Below, piece after piece: positions 6,637 through 15,658 of a stretch of DNA of 64,000 nt; the first letter of the stretch is position 1; every line of letters begins with the position of its first letter. The notes beneath the pieces were generated by a model, which made no database searches, was not told the origin of the DNA, and saw only the letters and a list, made by a program, of their open reading frames with translations. A program made the translations under genes and the position numbers. Source of the stretch: Clostridiales bacterium (GTDB taxonomy: Bacteria > Bacillota > Clostridia > Christensenellales > Aristaeellaceae); the NCBI GenBank assembly GCA_004555535.1, contig SFHU01000001.1, positions 17,608 through 81,607 on the forward strand, in the 5' to 3' direction.

Positions 6637-9348
6637 ATGCATGCATTCAAGCTCAAGAGAAGCATCGCGGCCATGCTCTGCGCGGCCATGCTTGGCTCCG
6701 CGGCAGCGCCCGCCGCGCTGGCGGAGACCGCGTCCACGCCGGACGAGCCGAAGAAGGAGAGGAGCGCCGAGGTCGAAAGCCCGAAGGCCTCCGTCTCCGT
6801 GAAGGAGGACAGCGTCACCGTCACCATCACCGGGGGCGACGCCACGCGCAAGATGGTGATCCTGCTGGGCGATGATTTGTTCTTCGAGGGCGTGACCGTC
6901 GGCGACACGCGGACGTTTACGTCGCTTGCCGCGGGCAGCTATGACCTGGAGGTCGACTATGTCGACCCCGTGCCCGGCATCACCCCGGTCCGCACGACCG
7001 TGACGGTTCCGGGCAAGAGCAGCGTGACCACGCCGCCCACCGCTGGCGAGACCACTCCGCCTACCAGTGGCGAGACCACCCCGCCTACCGCTGGCGAGAC
7101 CACCCCGCCTACCAGTGGCGAGACCACCCCGCCTACCAGTGGCGAGACCACTCCGCCCACCGCTGGCGAGACCACTCCTCCCACCAGTGGCGAGACCACT
7201 CCGCCCACCGCTGGCGAAACCACCCCGCCTACCAGTGGCGAGACCACTCCGCCCACCGCTGGCGAGACCACCCCGCCCGCCGGTGGCGAGACCACCCCGC
7301 CCGCTGGCGGCGAAACCACCCCGCCTGCCGCTGGCGAGACCACCCCGCCCGCGCAGGAGCAGCCGGTCGTCATGGCCATGACCCGCAGCAGCAGAGCTGG
7401 TGAGAAGACGGGCGCCATCGAGGGCACGGTTTCCTTCGGCGGCGAAACCGACATGGTCGCCAAGCTCTATGACGGAACCGGCGCGCAGATCGCCGAGCAG
7501 ACGATCCCCGCGGGCGGCGACGGCAGCTTCGCCTTTACCAATCTGGGCGCGGATACCTACACCGTCGCCTTCCACTACTGGGGCAACAGCAGCCCCGTGC
7601 TCTCGCTGAAATACACCGTGAACGTCGCCGCGGCGGAGCAGCTTAGCGCGACCGCGACCGTCAGCACCGCGCGCATCGACGTGCAGGTCAGCAAGGCGAG
7701 CGCGCTGCCCGTGACCGTGACGCTCACGCTCGGCGGCAAGGAGGTCGCCGTGAAGCGCATCGAGGGCGGCGTCGGCGCCGTCAGCTTTGACAAGCTCGCC
7801 TCCGGCGACTACACCGTGTCGGTCGACTACGAGACCGCGCAGAGCGGCTGCGACCCGGTCGTCTTCACGTCGCTGAGCGTCCTTGCCGAGGTCGCCGATA
7901 TCGCCATCTCCAAGGTGACCGCCGGGGAGAACCAGCTGACCGTCACCGGCACGGCCCAGCCGGGCGCGGATGTCACGCTGACCACCGAGCCCGCGACAAA
8001 TTCCACGATCGTGCGCGCGGACGCCAAGGGCCAGTTCACCGCGACGATCACCTGCGCCGCCGGTACCTACACCGCCGTTCACGCGCAGTATGGCGCGGAC
8101 AGCGCGACAAAGGTCAGCAAGACCGGCAGCTTCACCGTCACCGCGCCGGCCACCAAGCCCACGCTCGCGACCGACCCGATCACCACGAGCAGCCTGACCG
8201 TCATCGCCAGAACGGCGGCGGGCACGGTCGTGAACCTCAAGACGGGCGACTACGGCCAGACCGTCACCGCCGGCTCGGACGGCATGCTGCGCTTCACCCT
8301 GCCGCACACCTACGCCGCCGGCACGGTCGTCACCTTCACCGTCTACTACGGCAAGGACAACGCGCAGTCCTTCACGCAGACCGTCAAGGTCACGCATCCC
8401 GTCTCCTACTCGCTGCTCAAGCGCGGCACCGTGAGCGACGAGGTCTACGCGCTGACCGCGCGCCTTGCCGAGCTGGGCTATCCCATCAGCGCGACCCGCA
8501 GCTACACCGACAGCGTCGCCGCCGCCGTCCGCCTCTTCCAGAGCGCCAACGGTCTGGCCGTCGACGGCCTCGCCGGTCAGCTCACACAGACGGCCCTCTA
8601 CTCGCTCAGCGCCGTGCGCTACGGCGGCGAGGGCGAATACCCGACCTTCGTGCGCGGCGACCGCGGCTACGCGCTGATCTACACGCTCCAGCAGCGGCTC
8701 AAGGATCTGGGTTACTACACCATCCGCGTCGACGGCATCTTCGGCAGCGGCACGCAGCGCGCCGTGCGCGACTTCCAATATGTCAACGGCCTGACGCCCA
8801 CCGGCGTCGCCGACAGCACGACGCAGAAGCTGCTCTACTCCTCCGCCGCCAAGCCGGTCAGCGGCACGGTCAGCGGCAGCTATACGACGCTCTCCCGCTC
8901 GCCCTACTACAACGCGGCGGTCGTCACGCTGCAGCGCAGGCTCAAGGCGCTGGGCTATCTGACCAGCTCCGTGGACGGCTACTTCGGCACGAAGACCTAC
9001 CGCGCCGTGTGCAACTTCCAGAGCCGCAACGGCCTGAGTGTCACGGGCATTGCCGACCCCACCACGCAGCAGGTGCTCTATTCCGCCGGCGCGAAGGCGG
9101 CCTCCGGCAGCTCCTCGTCCTCTACGACGGGCTACCGCCTGCTCTACTGGGGCTGCAAGGGCGACGCGGTCAAGCGCCTGCAGAGCGCGCTGCTCGCCGC
9201 CGGGTATTCGCAGGTGAAGGTCGCCGACGGCATCTACGGCCAGTGGACGTATGACGGCGTGCGCGCCTTCCAGAAGGACCACGGCCTGGCTGTGGACGGC
9301 ATCGCCGGCAAGAACACGCAGAACGCCCTCTACGGCACCAGCTACTGA
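6637..9348 (+). CDS. Secreted repeat-rich protein with four peptidoglycan-binding domains
   Basis: A 903-residue exported protein. Residues 1-28 are a signal peptide (cleavage near AALA-ET). A Thr/Pro-rich spacer follows at about residues 131-242, made of fourteen 8-residue repeats (TTPPTSGE type). The middle holds several beta-sandwich-like segments with repeated YTV / VTVTVS patterns. The C-terminal third has four peptidoglycan-binding type 1 repeats, each with an LQ-R-LK-LGY core, a VDGIFG-type turn and a V-FQ-NGL helix. No catalytic domain is visible, so it probably anchors to or organises the wall. The start is supported by GGAGGG. Confidence 0.82.
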   Translation: MHAFKLKRSIAAMLCAAMLGSAAAPAALAETASTPDEPKKERSAEVESPKASVSVKEDSVTVTITGGDATRKMVILLGDDLFFEGVTVGDTRTFTSLAAGSYDLEVDYVDPVPGITPVRTTVTVPGKSSVTTPPTAGETTPPTSGETTPPTAGETTPPTSGETTPPTSGETTPPTAGETTPPTSGETTPPTAGETTPPTSGETTPPTAGETTPPAGGETTPPAGGETTPPAAGETTPPAQEQPVVMAMTRSSRAGEKTGAIEGTVSFGGETDMVAKLYDGTGAQIAEQTIPAGGDGSFAFTNLGADTYTVAFHYWGNSSPVLSLKYTVNVAAAEQLSATATVSTARIDVQVSKASALPVTVTLTLGGKEVAVKRIEGGVGAVSFDKLASGDYTVSVDYETAQSGCDPVVFTSLSVLAEVADIAISKVTAGENQLTVTGTAQPGADVTLTTEPATNSTIVRADAKGQFTATITCAAGTYTAVHAQYGADSATKVSKTGSFTVTAPATKPTLATDPITTSSLTVIARTAAGTVVNLKTGDYGQTVTAGSDGMLRFTLPHTYAAGTVVTFTVYYGKDNAQSFTQTVKVTHPVSYSLLKRGTVSDEVYALTARLAELGYPISATRSYTDSVAAAVRLFQSANGLAVDGLAGQLTQTALYSLSAVRYGGEGEYPTFVRGDRGYALIYTLQQRLKDLGYYTIRVDGIFGSGTQRAVRDFQYVNGLTPTGVADSTTQKLLYSSAAKPVSGTVSGSYTTLSRSPYYNAAVVTLQRRLKALGYLTSSVDGYFGTKTYRAVCNFQSRNGLSVTGIADPTTQQVLYSAGAKAASGSSSSSTTGYRLLYWGCKGDAVKRLQSALLAAGYSQVKVADGIYGQWTYDGVRAFQKDHGLAVDGIAGKNTQNALYGTSY
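7027..7362 (+). repeat. In-frame 24-bp minisatellite, 14 units
   Basis: Fourteen tandem 24-base units encode Thr-Thr-Pro-Pro-(Thr/Ala)-(Ser/Ala/Gly)-Gly-Glu inside the peptidoglycan-binding protein. Synonymous and Ser/Ala alternations between units suggest repeated duplication. The length is likely to vary between strains without breaking the frame. Confidence 0.95.
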
Positions 9349-9377
9349 TCCCTGACGACAGAAAAACGAGGAAAACC

Positions 9378-10214
9378 ATGCGAAGAACGGTTCCGCTGCT
9401 TCTGATGGCTTTGCTTTTCATGACGACGATCCCCTGCGCCCTTTCCCGGGCACAGGGGCTTCGTGTCGATTTTTACGACGTGGGCAAGGCCGACGCCATG
9501 CTCATCACCGCGCCCTCGGGCTTTCGGATGCTCATCGACGCGGGCACCAACAAGGCGGGCAAAACGCTCGCCGCGCGCCTTGTGAGCGAGGGCATCGAGC
9601 GCATTGACGTCATGCTCATCACGCACTTTGACAAGGACCACGTCGGCGGCGCCGACCGGATCCTCGGCGCGCTTTCGGTTGACCGCGTGATTCTGCCCGT
9701 CTATGACAAGGAGAGCAAGCAGCTTGAGCAGCTCGAGGAGGCGCTCGCCGCCAGCCCGCAGACGGAGGTCACGCGCATGGAGACCGGCTCTACGCTGACG
9801 ATTGAAACCGGCGAGGCGGACATGACCCTCTCCGTCACCGCCGCGCACAAGACCTTTTACGGCGCGGACGAGGAGAACGACTTCTCCCTCTGCACGCGGC
9901 TTTCCTACGGGCAGACGCGCTTTCTCTTCCCCGGCGACGCGGAGGACGCGCGCCAGCGCGAGCTGCTTGAGGAGGGCGACGTGCGCTGCGACGTGCTCAA
10001 GGTGCCCTATCACGGGCGGCTCGTCGCCGCCAGCCGCGACTTCCTGAGCGCGGCGGCCCCGGCGATCGCGTTCATCCCCGACAGCGACGAGGAGCCCGCC
10101 CATGAGGCGGTCATCGCGCAGCTTAAGCTGCTTGGCTGCGAGGTCTACAGCGCGCGCGGGGGCGATTTGACAGTCGTCTCCGACGGGACGCAGGTTTCCG
10201 TGCTCGCGCCCTGA
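9378..10214 (+). CDS. ComEC/Rec2-like metallo-beta-lactamase-fold hydrolase
   Basis: A 278-residue exported hydrolase corresponding to the beta-lactamase domain found at the C-terminus of ComEC, here without the channel. An N-terminal hydrophobic signal (residues 1-25) is followed by LRVDFYDVGKADAML. The metal motif THFDKDHVGG matches HxDxDH, with further candidate ligands in FPGDAED and VPYHGR. The stand-alone form is known in Clostridia, often as a secreted nuclease- or hydrolase-like protein of unknown substrate. It lies 29 bases after the peptidoglycan-binding gene and is probably co-transcribed. Confidence 0.83.
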   Translation: MRRTVPLLLMALLFMTTIPCALSRAQGLRVDFYDVGKADAMLITAPSGFRMLIDAGTNKAGKTLAARLVSEGIERIDVMLITHFDKDHVGGADRILGALSVDRVILPVYDKESKQLEQLEEALAASPQTEVTRMETGSTLTIETGEADMTLSVTAAHKTFYGADEENDFSLCTRLSYGQTRFLFPGDAEDARQRELLEEGDVRCDVLKVPYHGRLVAASRDFLSAAAPAIAFIPDSDEEPAHEAVIAQLKLLGCEVYSARGGDLTVVSDGTQVSVLAP

Positions 10215-10254
10215 GCCCGGCAGGTTTTTTTCGCAGAATGGAGAATGAGTCCAT

Positions 10255-10385
10255 GCGCGAAGCGAAGATGGGGTTTGGGGATGAAATCCCCAAGCAGGTT
10301 TGGGCGGCAGCCCTAACGTACTCCAATAGAATAAAAAATGCAGTTTCAGAGCAGGCTGCGCAGCAGCCTACGATTGAAACGGGTT
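10255..10385 (-). repeat. Family A 3'-UTR repeat element
   Basis: A complete copy, beginning (CGCGAAGCGAAG) 41 bases after the hydrolase stop and ending with the two-stem module (ATTGAAACGGGTT; one change from the usual ATTGAGAC). Its inner stem is GGCTGC / GCAGCC with loop TGC. The remaining part of this 250-base gap up to the beta-galactosidase holds only the gene's ribosome binding site. Confidence 0.85.
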
Positions 10386-10464
10386 GGATCCTCCAAAAAG
10401 GAATTGAATAGAAGACGAATCACAGGAGAAACAGGCGGGCTTCCCGCCGGAAGGAGACATCAGG

Positions 10465-12432
10465 ATGAACGGCAGACTTTGGCATGGCGCGGACTACAAC
10501 CCCGATCAATGGCTCGACCGGCCGGATATCCTCGAGCGCGACGTCGAGATGATGCGCAAGGCGCATGTAAACGTCGTCTCGCTGGGCATCTTCGCCTGGA
10601 GCACGCTGGAGCCGCGCGAGGGCGATTATCAGCTCGACTGGATGGCTTCGGTCATCGACAGGCTCTACGCGGCGGGCATCAGCGTCGACCTGGCGACGCC
10701 CAGCGGCGCGCGCCCGGCCTGGATGGCGCAGAAATACCCCGAGGTGCGCCGCGTCAACGCGGATCGCGTCCGCCAGCTCTTCGGCGACAGGCAGAACCAC
10801 TGCTACACCTCGCCCGTCTACCGAGAGAAGGTGCGGCTGATGGATCAGACGCTCGCGCGCCGCTTTGGCCGCCACCCGGGCGTGATCATGTGGCACATCT
10901 CCAACGAGTTCGGCGGCGAATGCCACTGTGCGCTCTGCCAGCAGGCCTTCCGCGACTGGCTCAAGGACCGCTACGGCTCCCTGGAGGGCGTCAACCGCGC
11001 GTGGAACACCAAGTTCTGGGGCCACGACTACACCGACTTCTCCCAGATCGAGAGCCCCTCGCCGCAGGGCGAGCACGCGATGAACGGCCTGATCCTCGAC
11101 TGGAAGCGCTTCGTCTCCCACCAGACGACGGACTTCATGAAGTGGGAGCGCGACTGCATCCGCGAGGTCGTGCCGGAGGCGAGGGTCTGCGTCAACATGA
11201 TGTACCGCTTTGACGGCGTCGACTACTTCGACATGGCCCGCGAGATCGATCTGGCGAGCTGGGACAGCTATCCCACCTGGCACAAGCCGTCGCAGACGCT
11301 CGAGGAGACGGCGATTGACACCGCGATGATGCACGATCTCTTCTATTCCGTCAAGGGCCAGCCGTTCTGGCAGATGGAATGCACGCCGAGCATGACGAAC
11401 TGGCAGAGCGTCAGCAAGAACAAGAAGCCGGGCATGAACATCTTCTCCGGCCTGCAGGCCGTCGCCCACGGCGCGGACGGCGTGCTCTACTTCCAGTGGC
11501 GGCAGAGCCGCGGCGCGTTTGAAAAGTTCCACGGCGCTGTCGTCGGCCACGACGGGCGGGAAGACAACCGCGTCTTCGTCGAAACCGCGAAGCTCGGCGA
11601 GCTGCTCGAGCGCCTTGCGCCCGTCGCCGGGGAGCGCAAGGAGAAGCAGGCCGCCATCGTCCACGACTGGAGCAACAAGTGGGCCGTGGAGGGCGCGCAG
11701 GGGCCGCGCAACGCGGGCCTGGGGTACTGGGAGGAGATCACGCGGCACTACGCCGCCCTCGCCAAAAACGGCATCGGCGTCGACTTTGTGAATCAGGACA
11801 GCGACCTGAGCGGCTACAGGCTCGTCGTCGCGCCGATGCTCTACCTGCTGCGCGAGGACTTCGCCGCAAAGCTCTCCGCGTTCGCCGAAGGCGGCGGCAC
11901 GCTGGTGGTGACCTACTGGAGCGGCGTCGTGGATGAGAGCGACCTTTGCTATCTCGGCGACACGCCGCACGGGCTCCTTGACACGCTCGGCCTTCGCCGC
12001 CTGGAGATCGACGGCATGTTCGACGGGGAGACGCGCCGCTGCGTCGCCGTGGAGCCGTCCATGCCGCGCAGCGCGCAGGGCGGCACGCTCTGCGAGGTCG
12101 CCGCGCTCGAGGGCGCGACGCCGCTGATGGTCTACGACGAGGACTACTTCAAGGGCGCGCCCGCCGTCGCCGTGGATGAGGCGGGAGAGGGCAGAGCCTA
12201 CTACCTCGCCACGCGCTTTGAGCCGGAGTTCTATAGGGCGTTCTACGCGCGCGTCTGCGAGGGCCTGCTGACGCCAGCGTGGCCGAAGCCGCTGCCGGAC
12301 GGCGTGCTCGCCGTGCGCCGGGGCCGCTTCACGTTCCTGGAGAACGCGTCGGACGCGCCCGCGCAGGTGGAGGGCATGACGCTCGCGCCGTACGAGACGG
12401 CAGTGTTTGAGGCGGGAGAGCGGATTCTCTGA
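10465..12432 (+). CDS. GH42 beta-galactosidase
   Basis: A 655-residue glycoside hydrolase family 42 enzyme that cleaves terminal beta-galactosides. The acid/base glutamate is E148 in WHISNEFGG and the nucleophile is E305 in WQMECTP. The four zinc-cluster cysteines typical of one GH42 branch are present (C113, C153, C155, C158; motif ECHCALC). The trimerisation domain (about 400-590) and a small C-terminal beta domain follow. No signal peptide, so it acts on imported oligosaccharides. The start is supported by GGAAGGAG 8-9 bases upstream. No transporter is adjacent, so the physiological substrate is open. Confidence 0.93.
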   Translation: MNGRLWHGADYNPDQWLDRPDILERDVEMMRKAHVNVVSLGIFAWSTLEPREGDYQLDWMASVIDRLYAAGISVDLATPSGARPAWMAQKYPEVRRVNADRVRQLFGDRQNHCYTSPVYREKVRLMDQTLARRFGRHPGVIMWHISNEFGGECHCALCQQAFRDWLKDRYGSLEGVNRAWNTKFWGHDYTDFSQIESPSPQGEHAMNGLILDWKRFVSHQTTDFMKWERDCIREVVPEARVCVNMMYRFDGVDYFDMAREIDLASWDSYPTWHKPSQTLEETAIDTAMMHDLFYSVKGQPFWQMECTPSMTNWQSVSKNKKPGMNIFSGLQAVAHGADGVLYFQWRQSRGAFEKFHGAVVGHDGREDNRVFVETAKLGELLERLAPVAGERKEKQAAIVHDWSNKWAVEGAQGPRNAGLGYWEEITRHYAALAKNGIGVDFVNQDSDLSGYRLVVAPMLYLLREDFAAKLSAFAEGGGTLVVTYWSGVVDESDLCYLGDTPHGLLDTLGLRRLEIDGMFDGETRRCVAVEPSMPRSAQGGTLCEVAALEGATPLMVYDEDYFKGAPAVAVDEAGEGRAYYLATRFEPEFYRAFYARVCEGLLTPAWPKPLPDGVLAVRRGRFTFLENASDAPAQVEGMTLAPYETAVFEAGERIL

Positions 12433-12472
12433 GGATAAACCTCGGGGTGGCTTTCCTCCCTGCAAAATGCAA

Positions 12473-12513
12473 AAGGGAGTCCGGGGGATACACCTCCGGA
12501 CTCCCTTCTTTTC
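12473..12513. terminator. Bidirectional rho-independent terminator
   Basis: A 12-bp stem (AAGGGAGTCCGG and its complement) is flanked by T-rich tracts on both strands. It sits between the convergent beta-galactosidase and BtuD genes. Confidence 0.88.
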
Positions 12514-12514
12514 T

Positions 12515-13296
<782 letters not shown>

Positions 13297-13300
<4 letters not shown>

Positions 13301-14355
13301 GCGTCCTCCTCCCTTCTCCTGCGCCCGAAGTAGACGAGCAGAAAGAATGGCGCGCCAAACAGCGCCGTGACCGCGCCGACCGGCAGCTCGCGCGGGCTGA
13401 GCACCGTGCGCGCGGCCAGATCCGCCAGCATCATGCAGATGCCGCCCAGCAGCGCGCAGGCCGGCAGCAGCGCCCTGTGCCGCGGGCCGACGAGCCGGCG
13501 CGCCAGATGCGGCATGACCAGGTCGACAAACCCGATCGCGCCGCAGGCGGAGACAGCCGTACCCGTCAGCAGTGTCGCAAGCAGGATCAACGCCGTGCGC
13601 GTCCGTTTGGGCGAAAAGCCGCTCGTCCCGGCGAGCTCGTCGCCGAAGGTCAGGATATCCATCTCGCCGCAGAGGCGCAGCAGGCAGGGCAGCGCCAGCG
13701 CCAGCAGCACGAGAAGCAGCGCGCATTCCTCCATCGTCGCGCCAGAGAAGCTGCCCAGCTGCCAGAAGTAGAGCCGTTCGAGGGATTCGCGGTTAAGCGA
13801 GCAGAGCAGCGAGAGAATCGCCGAGGTCAGCAGGCTGATAACCATGCCGGTCAGCACGATGGTGTCGCTGCGCAGGCCGGGATCAAAGCGCGCGCTCAGC
13901 GCCATCGCCAAAAGCACGGTCGCCAGCCCGAAGGCAAAGCCCGCCGCGGGCAGCGTCGCCGCGCCGATCAGCGGCAGGCGAAGCCCCAGCAGCAGCACGA
14001 GCGCCGCGCCCAGCGACGCCCCGGAGGAGACGCCCAGCGTATAGCCCGAGGCGAGCGGATTGCGCAGCACGCTCTGCATCACCGCGCCGGACACCGACAG
14101 CGCTGCGCCGCACAGGAGCGAGAGCAGCACGCGCGGCAGGCGCAGCTTCGTGAGGATGGAGACGTGGAGCGCGGGGATGGTTTCAGGCACCGGCGCGCCG
14201 GTCAGCCTCGCGCGCGCGATGGCCAGCGTCTCCCGCGCGGGGATGGCGACCGAGCCGACGCCCACGGCGAGCAGGAAGACCGCCGCGCAAAAGCACGCGA
14301 GGAGCAGCAGGACACCCGCCCTGCCGCTCCTCCTTTGTGAAATGGCATTACTCAT
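13297..14355 (-). CDS. btuC: BtuC/FecCD-type ABC transporter permease
   Basis: A 352-residue permease of the FecCD family with about ten hydrophobic segments. Family motifs include LRLPRVL, NPLASGYTLGVSSGA, GFVDLVMPHLARRLVG and RELPVGAVTALFGAPFF. The start is taken at 14355 (MSNAISQ), overlapping the end of the binding-protein gene by 8 bases. An upstream extension would give an Arg/Ser-rich sequence that does not match the family. It transports the ligand delivered by the preceding binding protein. Confidence 0.88.
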
Positions 14356-15253
14356 ACAGCGCCGCATAGACCTCGGGATAGACCGCCGCGAGCATCTCCC
14401 GCAGTGCGACCACGATATTCTGGCTCGGCTGGTTGCTGGCGTTCGCGTCGATCGCGTAGACGTCGCCATTTTGTACCGCCGTGACGCTCTCCCAGCCCGC
14501 ACGAGCGAGGATTTCGCCGACCGGATCGTCGATGTAATTGACGCTGGTGAGGATCACGTCGGGGTTCGCGGCGAGGGCGTCCTCCTCCGTGACGGGCAGC
14601 CAGCCCGCCTGATCGCCGAAGACGTTCTTTGCGCCGATGAGCGTGATCATCTCGTCAAGGAACGTGCCACTGCCGAAGGAATAGAGATACGGCAGCGCGC
14701 TGATCTCAAAGAGCACGGTCTTCTTCGGCTCGATGCCGGCGGTCGCCGCGCTGACGCGGTCCAGCTCGGCGTTCAGATTGTCCACCAGCGCCTCAGCCTC
14801 CTGCGCGCGATCCACGACGTCGCCGATGAAGGCGATGTCCTCCTCGATGGCGGCGATGGAGCTCGAGGACGGGATGTCGACGACGGCGATGCCCAGGTCG
14901 ATCAGCGCCTGATAGGGATCGCCGCTGATATAGGCCATGCCGGAGGTGAAGACGACGTCCGGCGCGAGCGCCGCGATGGCCTCGCAGTCCGGCGCCATCA
15001 TGTCAAACGCGGGCAGCGCCTGCGCGCTCTCCATCTGCGCGGCGGTATTCGTGTCCACCGCGACGAGGCAGTCCGCCATGCCCAGTCCCTCGAGGATTTC
15101 CGCCGTGCTCGGGGCCAGGCAGACGATGCGCTCGACGGTATCCGGCAGGGCGATGGGGTTGCCCGCGCGGTCGGTATCGGGTTTTTCAGCCAGCGCGCAC
15201 GCGGCGAGCATCAGCGCGGCCAGCACAAGCAGAGCGAGGATTTTTCTTTTCAT
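14348..15253 (-). CDS. btuF: BtuF-type substrate-binding protein (vitamin B12 import)
   Basis: A 301-residue periplasmic-binding protein of the BtuF/FepB fold. It has an N-terminal signal (MKRKILALLVLAALMLAACA; a lipobox-like LAAC is present, so it is probably membrane anchored). ERIVCLAPSTAEILEGLG starts lobe 1, and a long connecting helix lies near residues 160-190. The start ATG at 15253 has GGAG 9 bases upstream and gives a proper signal peptide. It is the first gene of btuFCD, preceded by a cobalamin riboswitch and a sigmaA-type promoter. Confidence 0.88.
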   Translation of the reverse strand: MKRKILALLVLAALMLAACALAEKPDTDRAGNPIALPDTVERIVCLAPSTAEILEGLGMADCLVAVDTNTAAQMESAQALPAFDMMAPDCEAIAALAPDVVFTSGMAYISGDPYQALIDLGIAVVDIPSSSSIAAIEEDIAFIGDVVDRAQEAEALVDNLNAELDRVSAATAGIEPKKTVLFEISALPYLYSFGSGTFLDEMITLIGAKNVFGDQAGWLPVTEEDALAANPDVILTSVNYIDDPVGEILARAGWESVTAVQNGDVYAIDANASNQPSQNIVVALREMLAAVYPEVYAALYE

Positions 15254-15324
15254 GCTGCATTTCTCCTTGCATGTGTTTTTTTGCGGCGCTCCTGCCGCCT
15301 TCCTCACAGCCGGAGGGGTCGGCG

Positions 15325-15500
15325 CGCGCGGATCGGTCTTCTGGCTTGGGTTTGCGTCCTCCCGCCTTCCCGGCCCGTCCGCCCGCTCGCAGGGCGGATT
15401 TCGCCAGTGACTGCCTGTTCGGCCTGGGAGGCCGCGCGTTTCCCTTACAGCAGCGGCTACTGCCGGAGACTTTCACTCCGTTCCCGGGGCTTGCGCCCAT
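15325..15500 (-). promoter_or_regulatory. Cobalamin (B12) riboswitch
   Basis: Read on the minus strand, the leader shows the conserved order of the cobalamin aptamer. First is GGGAACGGAGTGAAAGTCTCC, with CTGCTGTAAGGGAAA shortly after. A GTCACTGG segment and GGGAAGGC follow, and then AAGCCAGAAGACCGATCC, which corresponds to the B12 box. It lies between the promoter at 15530-15557 and btuF, so binding of adenosyl- or related cobalamin should repress the importer. Confidence 0.88.
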
Positions 15501-15529
15501 CCGCGCGCCTTTCGGCGCTCACAAATCTG

Positions 15530-15557
15530 ATTATAGCATGAAAAGCAAAAAAAGCAA
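15530..15557 (-). promoter_or_regulatory. SigmaA-type promoter for btuFCD
   Basis: On the minus strand TTGCTT and TATAAT are separated by 16 bases, just upstream of the riboswitch. The -35 hexamer lies inside the terminator structure of the preceding gene. Confidence 0.6.
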
Positions 15558-15574
15558 GCGGCGGGGCCGCTTGC
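15545..15574 (-). terminator. Rho-independent terminator after the GT-C gene pair
   Basis: GCAAGCGGC and its complement form a 9-bp stem with loop CCC on the minus strand, followed by seven T and TGCTTTT. It ends the minus-strand unit that stops at 15645. Confidence 0.8.
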
Positions 15575-15590
15575 CTCAATGACTGCTTTG

Positions 15591-15658
15591 GACTACGTTG
15601 GGCTGCCGCCCAAACCCGCTTGAGGATTTCATCCCCAAACCCCATCATCGCTTCGCGC
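15591..15658 (+). repeat. Truncated family A repeat
   Basis: It keeps ACTACGTT, the GGGCTGCCGCCC hairpin, a GGATTTCATCC hairpin and the CGCTTCGCG end, but the two-stem module is missing. The stop codon of the overlapping membrane-protein gene lies inside it. Confidence 0.65.

Noticed and set aside
6493..9282. Very long open frame on the minus strand opposite the peptidoglycan-binding gene
   Set aside because: It is antisense to a gene with clear domains, its product is Gly/Arg/Ala-rich without motifs, and such shadow frames are common in GC-rich DNA. Similar long antisense frames at 1714-3381, 10420-12594, 20801-23017, 25432-27234, 35734-37215, 41024-43072 and 59599-61911 were rejected for the same reason.
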